A stretch of 64,000 nt of DNA from Euryodendron excelsum (taxonomy: Eukaryota > Streptophyta > Magnoliopsida > Ericales > Pentaphylacaceae): the NCBI GenBank assembly GCA_033060915.1, contig CM065382.1, forward strand, positions 1,002,501 to 1,066,500, read 5' to 3'. The notes beneath the pieces were generated by a model that searched no databases, was not told where the DNA came from, and saw nothing but the letters and a program-made list of their open reading frames with translations. A program made the translations under genes and the position numbers. Shown piece by piece: positions 1 through 9,602 of this stretch. How positions within the stretch are numbered: the first letter of the stretch is position 1; each line of letters begins with the position of its first letter.

Positions 1-686
1 TAAAAACTGTATACTTTTTATAAAAATTTTAAAGTCGGGTTAATACAACTTATTGTTTAGATACATAGCATTGTGTTTTGGTACATTTTTCTATGTTTTA
101 GTATGTTTTGATTGTAATAACAGTGTTTCGTTATTCCATTAGTGTTTCGTTTCGATCTCTTAGGAAACAGAAACGTTTCTGCCGTTTCGATGGAAACAAA
201 TGAAAATTTTGTTCCTTGGCCATAGGCGATGTTTCATTGATCTGATTGGGATGGGGAAGGGTGGATGAACCATGATGCTACTGCAATGCAGGAGTGGCCT
301 GCCATAATTCCACCATTTGCAAAGAAGATGGCAAATGAGGTGGATTGATATAGAGTTAAAGACGTGCTAATATAACTGACGGTGGGATGGTGTATAGGAT
401 AAGTCCAGTTGACCCAAGGAGTGTGGGTGAGATCACTATGATGCTTTTAATAACTTCTTCAAGATTGCTTGGTAGTCTAGTGATAAATCAGTTTTCAGCT
501 TTTGTTGGTTGTATTTGCTACTGTAGATAAGAGAGTGGAGAATTTTATTGAAATAACTGTGAATCAGAGGTCTCATCTTTGTCGATGTTTGGATGGATTT
601 TGTAATTTTTTTGGCCATTAGATCTCTCTCTCTATGCACAATGTGTTCCAAATTGAACTACAAACATATGCTTTGTGGTTTTATAG
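1..686 (+). other. Intron of the SAR1 gene (no coding signal)
   Basis: The stretch is AT-rich, without a long ORF, and ends in the polypyrimidine/AG acceptor at 685-686 that opens the last SAR1 exon. No upstream SAR1 exon is recognisable here, so the intron continues beyond the left edge. This is inferred from the downstream exon. Confidence 0.6.
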
Positions 687-1007
687 GTTGATGCAGTAGT
701 GTACCTCGTGGATGCATATGATAAGGAGAGGTTTGCAGAATCAAAAAAGGAACTGGATGCACTGCTTTCTGACGAGACCCTGGCCAATGTCCCATTTCTC
801 GTGCTGGGGAACAAGATTGACATACCATATGCTGCCTCAGAAGACGAGTTGCGCTACCACCTTGGCCTGACTGGTGTCACCACTGGGAAGGGGAAAGTAA
901 ACCTTGCGGATTCAAACGTCCGTCCTTTAGAGGTTTTTATGTGCAGCATTGTTCGCAAAATGGGGTACGGTGATGGCTTCAAATGGGTCTCTCAATATAT
1001 AAAGTAG
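687..1007 (+). CDS. SAR1: SAR1-type small GTPase, last exon (partial gene)
   Basis: The exon opens after a TTTTATAG acceptor and reads [16 protein letters not shown] onward to a TAG at 1005-1007, giving 106 codons. It contains the G4 guanine-specificity motif NKID (in [11 protein letters not shown]), the G5-region sequence [14 protein letters not shown] and the SAR1 C-terminus [12 protein letters not shown]1 is the GTPase that starts COPII coat assembly at ER exit sites when loaded with GTP by SEC12. Plant SAR1 is about 193 residues, so roughly the first 87 (amphipathic N-terminal helix, P-loop, switch I and DxxG) lie off the left edge. Bases 1-686 hold no other SAR1 exon that I can see and are read as intron. 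The reading frame is intact. The family assignment is secure, but the paralogue cannot be fixed from this exon alone. Confidence 0.93.
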   Translation, partial: VDAVVYLVDAYDKERFAESKKELDALLSDETLANVPFLVLGNKIDIPYAASEDELRYHLGLTGVTTGKGKVNLADSNVRPLEVFMCSIVRKMGYGDGFKWVSQYIK

Positions 1008-2489
1008 GCTAATGGTCAGCATTTCTAAGGTCAAACCCGTCCTCTCCTCCCATAAAGGAGAAAGAAAGCAACAAAACAAAGTATTCATTTTGCCAGTTTG
1101 ATTTGGTCTGTAAGTGGGCTTGATATGTATTGTGCTTTCAATTTGTTTGGAAACTGGTATTCAGTTATTGTTGCGCTGTAAAATTTATTTCTTGCTGAAA
1201 ATCATTGGTGCTGGAGTTTCCTTCATTTACTTCGACAGCATTACTATTTAGCTGTTGTGAAAGAGCTTGATAGTAGAATATTGTGTTTATTGTTTATTTG
1301 GGTTTGTAGAAAATAATGATAGAGTTGGGCCCAAAAGTTTAGAAAGTGTTATATTATTTGTCTGGGCATTGATTATCTGTTAGCTGATCAATGTGTTCTC
1401 GCGAGTTATGCTCGCTCACTCCTTTTTGAGAAAACAAAAGAAAGAAAAAACTTTATTTGGACTCACAGTATGTCGCAACTGTTTTAAGTATAATTTGGAA
1501 GTGTGTTCTCATTGTCAAAATTTCGTCCAATTGTGTTGATCATATGCATAATGGATCTCATTGATGGGCCAACTCCTCCTCCCACCTAACCCCCATTCAA
1601 AAGGAAAATGCTGTTCTCCAAGACAAGTGGTATAGAAAATTAGCAATGGCTCATAATAAAAGGGAAGCGGAGGCGGAAAACGTTGATGCTTCATTTAAAA
1701 TTCAAAATTTTGGTTGAAAAAGAAAAAAAAAAGTGATAAAAAATAAAATAAAATAATCATTATATTTTGTTCAATTTTTCTTAATATTTTTTTTTTACTA
1801 TCAAAAATTTCGATTCCAAATGGAGCGTAAGAGAAACGGAAGTAGGAAGCTCATTTAAAAAATGTAAGGGGATACGCGAAGCAGGAACTATTGAGAAACT
1901 TATAAGAATTTTATTAGAAAATTTTCGCGAAACTCAAATGAGACTTTTAAAAAATTTAAGGAGACTTTTAAGAAACTTAATGGAGACTTTTGAAAAACTT
2001 AGCAAAAATTTACATGAATAATTTCATAGAGACTTAGTTAGAACTTAAGAAAAAATATATATATAAAATTAATATTTAAAATTTTTTAAGTATTTCCATT
2101 AAATATCGTAAGAGTTTTCAAAACATTTTTTAAAAATTTTGAAACAAATTTTGTACCGATACCGAATACGCGTTTTCAAAAAAAACACCCTTCCTCCCCA
2201 AATGAATTTCTCGGCACTATGATATATACATACACATGGAGAGAGAGAGAGAGAGCATGAGAAAGCTTTCTTCTTTGCTGCTAAAATGTGTGACCCAACT
2301 TTGGCCAAAGAAATAACTCAAATAAGAATCACATCCATTGAGAATCGGAGATAGACTCCACTTCAATTAGATCACGATAATGCAATTTGTAATCTTATTC
2401 AAAATGTTTGGGATCTCTTTGTTTAATGCTTTATTATTTCGTTTAGGAGATCCATACTTCATCAAAAACACAAATAAAAACAAGTTTTT
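1008..2489. other. SAR1 3' flank and intergenic DNA
   Basis: The first few hundred bases after the TAG are T-rich and probably the SAR1 3' UTR. The rest is AT-rich with a (GA)n run near 2239-2254 and a probable small inverted-repeat element at 1687-1827 (listed separately). I see no gene. Confidence 0.55.
1687..1827. mobile_element. Degenerate Tourist-like MITE (candidate)
   Basis: The ends are imperfect inverted repeats: the left begins TGCTTCATTTAAAATTC, and the reverse complement of the right end begins CGCTCCATTTGGAATCG. The right end is followed by TAA (1828-1830), and the left is preceded by TGA, a one-base mismatch to the TAA expected for PIF/Harbinger insertions. Size and ends resemble the clearer element at 38581-38728. 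The interior is A- and T-rich and non-coding. The call is inferred and weak because both ends have diverged. Confidence 0.4.
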
Positions 2490-4741
2490 ATGTTGTCAAG
2501 AAAAGGCCCCGGGGCCGGATGGCTTTTCTTCTTGTTTTTTCCAAAAAGCTTGAAGTGTTGTTGGATTGACATTTGCAATGCCATCAGGGAATTTTTTGCT
2601 AATGGTCAGCTGCTTAAACAACTTAATCATGCTGTTATTGCTTTGGTCCCTAAGTCCCCTAATGCCTCAAAGGTTGATGAGTTCCGCCCTATTGCTTGTT
2701 GTAATGTTATCTATAAGGTCATTGCCAAAATTCTTGCCGCGCGACTAGCTCTTATTTTGGAAGATATTATTGATCCAGCTCAATCGGCATTTGTACCAAA
2801 TTGAAGTATGGTTGAGAACATCTATGTAGCTCAGGAGCTTTTGAAAAATTATGGTTGGAGCCGAATATCTCCCCGATGTATTATGAAAGTGGATCTTACG
2901 AAAGCTTATGACACGGTTGATTGGGTTTTCCTGGAGGATATACTCACTGGTTTGGGTTTTCTAGCGGTTTTTGTGGCTTGGATCATGCAATGTGTGTCAT
3001 CCACTTCATATTCTGTTTCTATTAATGGGGCTATGCACGGGTTTTTCAAAGGCAAGCAGGGTCTTCGTCCAGGGTACCCCCTCTCTCCCTTTTTATTTAT
3101 TCTTTGTTTGGAGTATTTGTCGCGTTTATTGGAGAGGCTCAAAGGGAATACACACTTCAACTTCCACCCCAAATGTGCAGCTTTAAATATTACGCATCTA
3201 GCATTTGCGGATGACTTGATTTTATTTGCTAGAGGGGATGTCATTTCAGTGGCTTTGTTTATGGATTACCTAAAACAGTGCAGTGATTGCTCGGGCCTTC
3301 GGATTAATGCCTCCAAATCTAATGTGTTCATGGTTGGAATTTGTCGTCAAGATGCAGAGGAAATTAAGATATCACAGGTTTTCGGCTGGGCAGATTCCCA
3401 TTTCGTTATTTGGGGATTCCCGTGGTAGCTACAAGGCTCACTATTGAACAATTTAACCCTCTTATCTCTAAAATTTCTGATTACATAAATGTTTGGGCTG
3501 GTGCTACCCTTTCATATGCGGGGAGATGTGAGCTTATTCGATCGGTTCTTCAAGGGGTAGAGTGTTTTTGGCTTTCTATCCTCCCCATTCCGGTGGGTGT
3601 TAGGTACAAGGTCACTTCTCTGTGCAGGAATTTTTTATGGAGTTCCAAGGCTAACAGATGCAAGAAGCCTCTGGTGGCTTGGAAACAAGTTTGCTGTCCG
3701 AAATCTGAAGGTGGCCTGGGCTTTCTTGATCTCCACGCATGGAATTTGGCCCTCCTTTCTAAGTCCCTTTGGAATCTTCAAGCAAAGAAAGACTCCCTTT
3801 GGGTCAAGTGGGTACATCATTTTTATCTCTCTGCCAGTTCGGTATGGGACTATACTCCAGCAAAACAGGATTCTCGGCTGATCAGGCAGCTTGGAATTAT
3901 TAGAGACAAGATTATTTCGATTGAAGGATCATCTCTTGCAGCTTTGGCCAGATTATACCAGTGGGCAGCTTCAGGTAAGTTTGATTCAAAAGCTTGTTAT
4001 AATTTTATCCGAATTAAAGGAACGACAGCTTGTTGGACAAAATTGGTGTGGCATCATACAATTCTACCGAAGCACTCATTCATTATGTGGCTTGGCATTC
4101 AAGACAAATTGCTTACAAAGCAAAATTTGTGGGAACAAATTGATGACACTTCATGTGCATTTTGTGGGACAATGGTAGAGACCCGAGACCACCTATTTTT
4201 TCAGTGCTCACTGGTTCGACAGATCTGGGAAGAAATCAAGAGCTGGTTGGGTTTTTCCCGAGCTTTGACGACGCTCAAGGCTGCTGTTAAATGGACCATC
4301 AAAGAAGCTCGGGGCACTGGTATCCAAGCCATTGCAAAAAAGATTGGCTTAGCATGCACCGTTTATTGTATTTGGGAAGCCCGAAATGCTAGAGTGTTTG
4401 ATAGCATAATTTCCCACCCGTCTATTATTGTTCGAAGCATCAAGATTCAAGTATACATGATCCTTCACGCATCTTATCCGGACTTGCGAGAGCTGTGACG
4501 GGGCTGTATTCTTCTCGCTTTTTGTGAATTTTTGGACAGCTCTTATAATTGGTTTTTTGATTTTCTTACATTTGTAATGGCCATGTTGGCCTTTGCTTTT
4601 GCTACTTCTTTTTGAATGATAGTTAGTGGTTGTAATTTGGGACTTTGCCTTTTTTGTTGCTCATGGTCATACTCAAAGCATTGAACATTCTTTGATCTAT
4701 ATACTTTATTTATTGATAAAAAAAAGAAAAGAAAAGAAAAG
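2490..4741 (+). mobile_element. LINE (non-LTR) retrotransposon, 5'-truncated and dead
   Basis: The remnant begins inside the reverse transcriptase at a KAPGPDGF-like motif, with no endonuclease before it. Recognisable pieces are VIALVPKSPNA, FRPIACCNVIYKVIAKILAARL, IMKVDLTKAYDTVDW, GLRPGYPLSPFLFILCLEYLS and the catalytic LAFADDLILF (about 3199-3228). A zinc-binding zf-RVT-like tail (CAFCGTMVETRDHLFFQC) lies near 4156-4212. The frame is broken near 2510, by a TGA at about 2802 and near 3400-3420. The last ORF ends at 4498 and is followed by a roughly 220-bp 3' UTR ending TTTATTTATTGATAAAAAAAAG and an A/G-rich tail to about 4741. This matches the plant L1-like clade. The 5' truncation is typical of incomplete target-primed reverse transcription. 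I could not find a convincing target-site duplication. The element cannot make its own protein. Confidence 0.9.
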
Positions 4742-5104
4742 CAGTGTGGGGTCCAATTTCGTGTGTGCCAGGAACCAGTAAAATGGGCGTTTCCACCACG
4801 GCCGATTACTAGAATTTTCCAACACAGAAAAGAAAGGTGTGTTATGCGCGTTTTTTGACGCCACTCGAACCCTTTAATGATCTCCCCGGTATGTACTCCA
4901 TCGAACAAACACGCGCTTTTAGTCAGCACTCCTCAAGTCCTCTCTCTCTCTCTCTCTCCACATATATATATATACCCAATAATGCATAACTTACACTCCC
5001 AAGAACCACAAGCGAAACCAATCAACTCCCATAGCCCAGGGTGAAATCCACTCACTCTCTCTCGCTCAAAACACATATCTGACAATTAACAAGCTATTAC
5101 CATT
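4742..5104 (+). other. Promoter and 5' UTR region of the first PADRE gene
   Basis: Non-coding. It holds a (CT)n tract at about 4941-4958, a TATA-like run at 4962-4974 and an AC-rich leader ending in CATTATGG at the start codon. Confidence 0.55.
4962..4974 (+). promoter_or_regulatory. Putative TATA box of the first PADRE gene
   Basis: ATATATATATATA follows directly after a (CT)n tract and lies about 130 bp before the ATG at 5105, a normal spacing for a plant core promoter plus short leader. It is inferred from position and composition only. AT microsatellites are common in this window. Confidence 0.5.
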
Positions 5105-5575
5105 ATGGGAAACTGCACCTCCTGTTTCTATTTGAAGCCCCAAGCAGCCATCCTCATCGACGATCTTGGAAACCGCCGCCAAATCAAGGTCCCTATTACA
5201 GCCGCTGAGATCATGCTCGACAAGCCCGGCCACGTTGTATCGCCGGCGCAACAGATCCTCCAAACTTCCCGTATTCCAGCAATGAAAGCCGACGAGGAAC
5301 TGTCGGCGGGGAAGGTGTACTTGTTGGTCCCGGCGAGTAGGACCCACTGTAAGGTGTCGGGATCGGAGATGGCGCTCATTGACTCCGCCTGCGAGAAGAG
5401 GCGGGCCAGACGACGCAGTTCCAAGGTCTTGCCGGCAGTGACCGAGGGCTCCAGTCAGATTGTTGAGAGTCCGCCTACGGTTTTGCAAGAAAATGGTACC
5501 GGTTTGCCTGGTCACCGGTTGGTGAACCAAAGGCAGTGGATGCCTGTTCTCGAACCTATTTCTGAGGGAATTTGA
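5105..5575 (+). CDS. PADRE/DUF4228 domain protein (156 aa, intronless)
   Basis: This single-exon ORF begins MGNCTSCF. Gly2 is a good N-myristoylation site, and Cys4 and Cys7 could be palmitoylated, so membrane attachment is likely. Residues about 15-80 fit the PADRE (DUF4228) pattern: a short beta segment (AAILIDDLGNRRQIKVP), then TAAEIMLDKPGHVV, then LSAGKVYLLVPASR. The remainder is basic and low-complexity (KRRARRRSSK), as is usual for this family of small plant proteins with a disordered C-terminus. The family is linked in the literature to pathogen and abiotic-stress responses, but its biochemical role is unknown. A second family member lies 2 kb downstream on the same strand. The start is the first ATG after the TATA-like site and CT-rich leader. 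The ORF is intact, but I cannot name a specific orthologue. Confidence 0.85.
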   Translation: MGNCTSCFYLKPQAAILIDDLGNRRQIKVPITAAEIMLDKPGHVVSPAQQILQTSRIPAMKADEELSAGKVYLLVPASRTHCKVSGSEMALIDSACEKRRARRRSSKVLPAVTEGSSQIVESPPTVLQENGTGLPGHRLVNQRQWMPVLEPISEGI

Positions 5576-6505
5576 GAACCACGTGGAAATCCCAGGACCA
5601 TCAAGAACTTGCCACGTAATTTGGCACCAAGTATGCGCTGAACATTTGTTCTGTTGAAGATTACTCCATAATATTCCCCCCAAAGGGCAGAGTTTCCTTA
5701 AAATTTGTAATTACTATTACTTGCAACAAATTGTCCATATGATATGACTTTTGTCACCAAAAAAGAAAACCATTCATGAATTATAGAATTGAATATTTGA
5801 CATAAATACATTGTTGTGGGCATTATAGCACTGCTGTTTACATCATTTATGATGGCCACACATACATGAGTCTAGTTGAAAAGTAGAAATAACAAATGAC
5901 ACCAGCAATACCTTCTTTTGGTTCAATGGTCATGGATTTGCCTTGTGAGATTGGCTTTCAAAGGTAACATTTTTTTGGTTCAAGTCAATCTTTAATGTGT
6001 AGAATGGCTGCTTCTTTCCTATTATTAGGCCTCTATCGACTGCTCTTTCAAGTCGGTACTTAAATGAAACATTTAAATTTCATACATCATATAAATAATA
6101 GCCTGTTGTAAGAGCCTATAAAGATTAATTGAACTTGAGATCCATTGCAAGTGTTAGTGGCTTTCGTCCTGCACATTAAACCCCCCCAAAGCCCCTTGAT
6201 TTAGTTCAAGTCATTTTAAGCAATTTCTAAGAGACTTCATAAATAGCATCTAATAACAAGCTGCTAATTCTAAAACAGATCACAAACAAGCCAGTAAAAG
6301 AGTTGGCCAGAAACCAAATATCAAAATTATAAAAAAAAAAAAGAAGAAGAAATTGAGTAGGGAAAGAGAGAGTGACTCAAACCATGACTCTCATAACATG
6401 GGTGGAGGCTCTATTACAATCAGGCAAACCCCACTTTGACTAAAGTTTTGTTCAATTCAATTACCTGTGTAGCAGAAGAACTTCATAATCAATAATAGAT
6501 CTTGT
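5576..6505. other. Intergenic, no gene seen
   Basis: AT-rich spacer with short homopolymers (C8 near 6181-6188, A12 near 6332). The first 150 bases are probably the 3' UTR of the upstream PADRE gene. No coding or RNA signal was recognised. Confidence 0.5.
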
Positions 6506-6802
6506 TCAGTTTTGCATGCAAAAATACCAGATTTTTACAATAAACCCATTGAATAATAAACCTCTTTGCGACCTCATCACTTCAATCCCCAGAAAAGACT
6601 TTGAGTCCCCTAAATTTTTCATATCAAACTGGGTTCTTAATGTTCTCGTAAGCTCATTTATCGAAGCTAAGTCATTACTAGAGAAAGCAATGTCATCCAC
6701 ATAAACCAGAAGAAGGACAATACCTGATGTCGACCTCCTTATAAACATTGAATGATCCGATTGACTTCTTTCAAAATCAGCTCTATGCCAAAGAGGAACC
6801 AA
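6506..6802 (-). mobile_element. Ty1/copia reverse-transcriptase fragment
   Basis: Read on the - strand, the ORF contains SQSDHSMFIRRS, then the catalytic block VLLLVYVDDIAFSSND, then LRTQFDMKNLGDSKSFLGIEV. This is the usual order of the copia RT palm (YVDD) and the following MKNLG..FLGIEV block. Only about 90 residues are recognisable. The upstream RT part, integrase, RNase H and LTRs are not seen nearby, so this is an orphan fragment of a plant LTR retrotransposon. The DLGxLxxFLGIE consensus has changed locally (SKSFLGIEV). It lies between the two PADRE genes in opposite orientation. Confidence 0.85.
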
Positions 6803-7627
6803 TTAAAACGAGATATTTTCGGTGATCAGAGAAATAGGGGACATAGACGCGGGCGCGGGACGAGTATTATATCTATTGAAACATACTAATTCATAAATCT
6901 TGCCCGATGGATAACAAGGACAAGAAACATTAATTAACCAGGGAATCATATGGTTTTGTGCAGAAATGGCCGGCATGCGTATATAAGTACCAAGTCCAGG
7001 CACTTACCTCTATCTTTATACAATACATACATATGTACCCATATATATATATATATGTATAAGAACCTAAGAAAATTCTTAGTAGTCTAGATACTAATCC
7101 AATGCACAAGGAACTTATAGTTGGACCGTCCAATACATAGCAGACAAGACCTTGCTTACGTTAAAGACATTGGTTAAATATAGTTGAACGGTTCCTAATT
7201 CCTTCACTTTCCCCTTCTCGTTAGGTACGACTTAGGAGTCAACCGGTAGAAGAAAGTAGCCTAACACACACACACACACACACATGGAGAATCTATATTC
7301 TATCAGCATGTGATCAAGCCACAAAGCTCAAATCACAATCCGTCGATTTCAATTCGTTGTATCACACGCCATCGGATTAGATTACTACGGCCCGTGAGGA
7401 GCAGGTGATCGATCATAAGAAAGAGTTAAAAGAGTAAAGACATGATGAAAATTTCATTAGTTAGTTTACACCAAGTCCACCATTATATTAAATACAAGAT
7501 GGAGCAGTTTAACGAACACTTCTCACACATGCACTCTCATCTGAATAAAAACCCATCAAAATCCTCACCTCCCCATCTTATCTTGCCTTCTTCATTTACT
7601 CTCTCTCTCTCTGCCTCTCTCTCTCTA
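6803..7627 (+). other. Intergenic and upstream region of the second PADRE gene
   Basis: The stretch includes an (AT)n run near 7041-7056, a (CA)n microsatellite at 7264-7283, a TATA-like TATATTAAATA at about 7485 and a CT-rich leader at about 7600-7626 just before the chosen ATG. No separate gene is supported. Confidence 0.5.
7264..7283. repeat. (CA)n microsatellite
   Basis: About ten CA units in a row lie upstream of the second PADRE gene. Seen directly. Confidence 0.9.
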
Positions 7628-8248
7628 ATGGGCAATAACATCTCCTACCGGCCATCGGGCTCCACCGGAAAGGTCATTCTTTCCGATGGCAGGGTTCATG
7701 AGTACGACCAAACGTTAACGGTTGCGGAGCTCATGTTAGAGCACCCGCAACAGGTCGTGGTGGAATTCCAGCCAGTTGCGAGTGGTAAAAGGCCGAGTCC
7801 ATTGCCGGCTGACAAGAAGCTAGAGATGGACAAGGTTTACGTCATGCTTCCCATGAGGCAAGGGAAGCCAACAAGGGCATTGTCATCTGAAGAAGCTCGG
7901 CAGCTTCTTTCGATGACTAGCTCAGTTTTAAATTCTAGATCTCGTCTACCATCAACAACGGGAGTTCTTCCTTTGTTTGCTCGGATATGCGCTGCAGGCA
8001 CTAGAGAGGGACAAAGCTTTGTGCTGAATACAAAAGAAAACTTGGCGGAGAGGCTAGAAGAGACGACAAAACTCGAGTTGTTGGCCGAGGTTTTAGAGGG
8101 AAGGCCGGAATATTTAAGCAGGCAATTCTCCGGCAAAGGGTGGAAGCCGAGTCTAGATACCATTAAGGAGAAGAGCGTCAATAAAAAAGTCCCTCATTGG
8201 TTGTTCTATACAAATCATGCTGCTAGCTCCAATGCTATCAAAGCATGA
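7628..8248 (+). CDS. PADRE/DUF4228 domain protein (206 aa, intronless)
   Basis: The ORF begins MGNNISYRPSG, again with Gly2 in a myristoylation context but without the cysteines of the upstream paralogue. The PADRE core is clear: GKVILSDGRVHEYDQTLTVA, then ELMLEHPQQVVVEF, then LPADKKLEMDKVYVMLPM (residues about 14-78). A longer C-terminal half follows, including SSEEARQLLSM and a final HWLFYTNHA segment. An upstream in-frame ATG at 7442 would add 62 residues, but that stretch runs through the CT-rich leader, encodes low-complexity sequence and would bury the MGN start, so 7628 is preferred. The reading frame is intact. The two PADRE genes have clearly diverged from each other. Function is inferred only at family level (stress-responsive, membrane-associated plant protein). 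Confidence 0.85.
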   Translation: MGNNISYRPSGSTGKVILSDGRVHEYDQTLTVAELMLEHPQQVVVEFQPVASGKRPSPLPADKKLEMDKVYVMLPMRQGKPTRALSSEEARQLLSMTSSVLNSRSRLPSTTGVLPLFARICAAGTREGQSFVLNTKENLAERLEETTKLELLAEVLEGRPEYLSRQFSGKGWKPSLDTIKEKSVNKKVPHWLFYTNHAASSNAIKA

Positions 8249-9021
8249 TGTTAAATACATCTTTGTACGTAGAGTTAGGGTTTGAGTCTTGAATTTCAAT
8301 CCTTGCCGTTTGAAAAAAACAAAAAAACCCCCCGAAAAAAAAGGTTTAGAGTTGCTAAGAGTCAATTTCTTAAGAGTCTAGACGTCACACCATGTGGGCA
8401 CACTGCGTGGAAGAGTTGTAGTGATATGCATGTCTAATTTGTATTTTACGTAATAAGATAAAAGAGTAAGACCGAAGGGGTACTTGTCAAAGGTTTGTTG
8501 AAGTATTCGACATGTTCATGAACTAAGAGTTTATTAATTCTTTCAAAAAGACTTTGAATAGGTAATAATATGCATGGTTAACAATTCTATACACAAAGAC
8601 TAAGTCAGACAAATCGCTATACAAAATTAAGAACACAGACAAATATGAAAGCACATAAGTCAGGATGAAAGCAGAAGAAACAGATGCGAAAACAGATAAT
8701 GCTCTCGCCATTGCATAATTTCTTGTGGTTTAAAATTATCGTAGGTGATCTCAGGAAGATGACCTAAAAATCAAAGGTGGTTGTGAAAGTTCTGAGTCAA
8801 ACCTGCGACCGGAGTTTGGCAGTGGACATGGTTCTGGTCCAGGCCCGGACTGCATAATACCAAATAAAATGATGGTCCGACCCTGCAGGCCCGACCCAGT
8901 ACAAAATAGAGCCTGATCTAATATTATCATGCCCGTTCCACAAAAAAAAAAAAAAAGTGTCATAGGCCAGTCCATATCGCCCGGAAGTTGACGAATGAAG
9001 TCACTGTTTTAGAATTAGAAA

Positions 9022-9198
9022 GGGAGTGCTTGGATGTGTTACTTATAAACTATAACTTATAACTTATAAGTTATTTTTAAAAAAAAGTTTTTTTAAAAAA
9101 CGTAATTAGATATAAGCTTGTTTTTTTAAGCCACTCACTTAAATACATTTTTAAAAAATCATAAATATAAGTCATAAATTACTAAATAACCCCCAAAG
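9022..9198. mobile_element. MITE-like element, family A copy 1
   Basis: The left end starts GGGAGTGCTTGGATGTGTT, and the reverse complement of the right end starts CTTTGGGGGTTATTTAG. The interior shares ordered words with 15095-15271: ATAAGTTAT..TTTTTAAAAA, TAATTAGATATAA, CACTTAAATA and AAATATAAGT. It is short, AT-rich and non-coding, as MITEs are. No convincing target-site duplication was found. Confidence 0.5.
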
Positions 9199-9549
9199 TA
9201 AGATTACGTTAGTGTTTTAGGTACCTCTTTTATGAATTCCACTTAGGAGTTCAAATCTTTTAAACAGGTGCTTTAAAAATCAAGAAATACAATGAAGTTG
9301 AGGAGAGTAGTCAGTTCAAGTGGTAGTTGTGTCCCTACTCATGATTGAAGTCATGAATTCAACTTATCAAGTCCTTCCCCAGAGCTTTAGCCCTTTATTG
9401 TAACCAAAAAGAAAAGAAAAAAAAAGAAATAAAATGACGTTGAATAATCCGATTTCCAAAGGAAAGGCCACGGGATGGAAGAAACTTAATGCAGTTTGTT
9501 GGAATGCCTATCTCTTTTATGTCACGTAAGATGATAGAGATTGAGAAAT

Positions 9550-9551
<2 letters not shown>

Positions 9552-9584
<33 letters not shown>

Positions 9585-9602
9585 ATATATATATATATAT
9601 AT
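9552..9602. repeat. Compound (TC)n-(TA)n microsatellite
   Basis: About 15 TC units (9552-9581) are followed almost directly by about nine TA units (9584-9602). Seen directly. There is no gene downstream that would make this a leader. Confidence 0.9.

Noticed and set aside
4543..4929. 128-codon - strand ORF
   Set aside because: It crosses the LINE 3' UTR, its A-rich tail and unique DNA beyond, so it cannot be one real gene.
5066..5683. 205-codon ORF on the - strand opposite the first PADRE gene
   Set aside because: It is antisense to a clear PADRE gene, has no recognisable domain, and is explained by the GC-rich codons of the sense gene.
7442..7627. N-terminal extension of the second PADRE protein from the ATG at 7442
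   Set aside because: It would translate the CT-rich leader and hide the MGN myristoylation start. The paralogue also starts with MGN.
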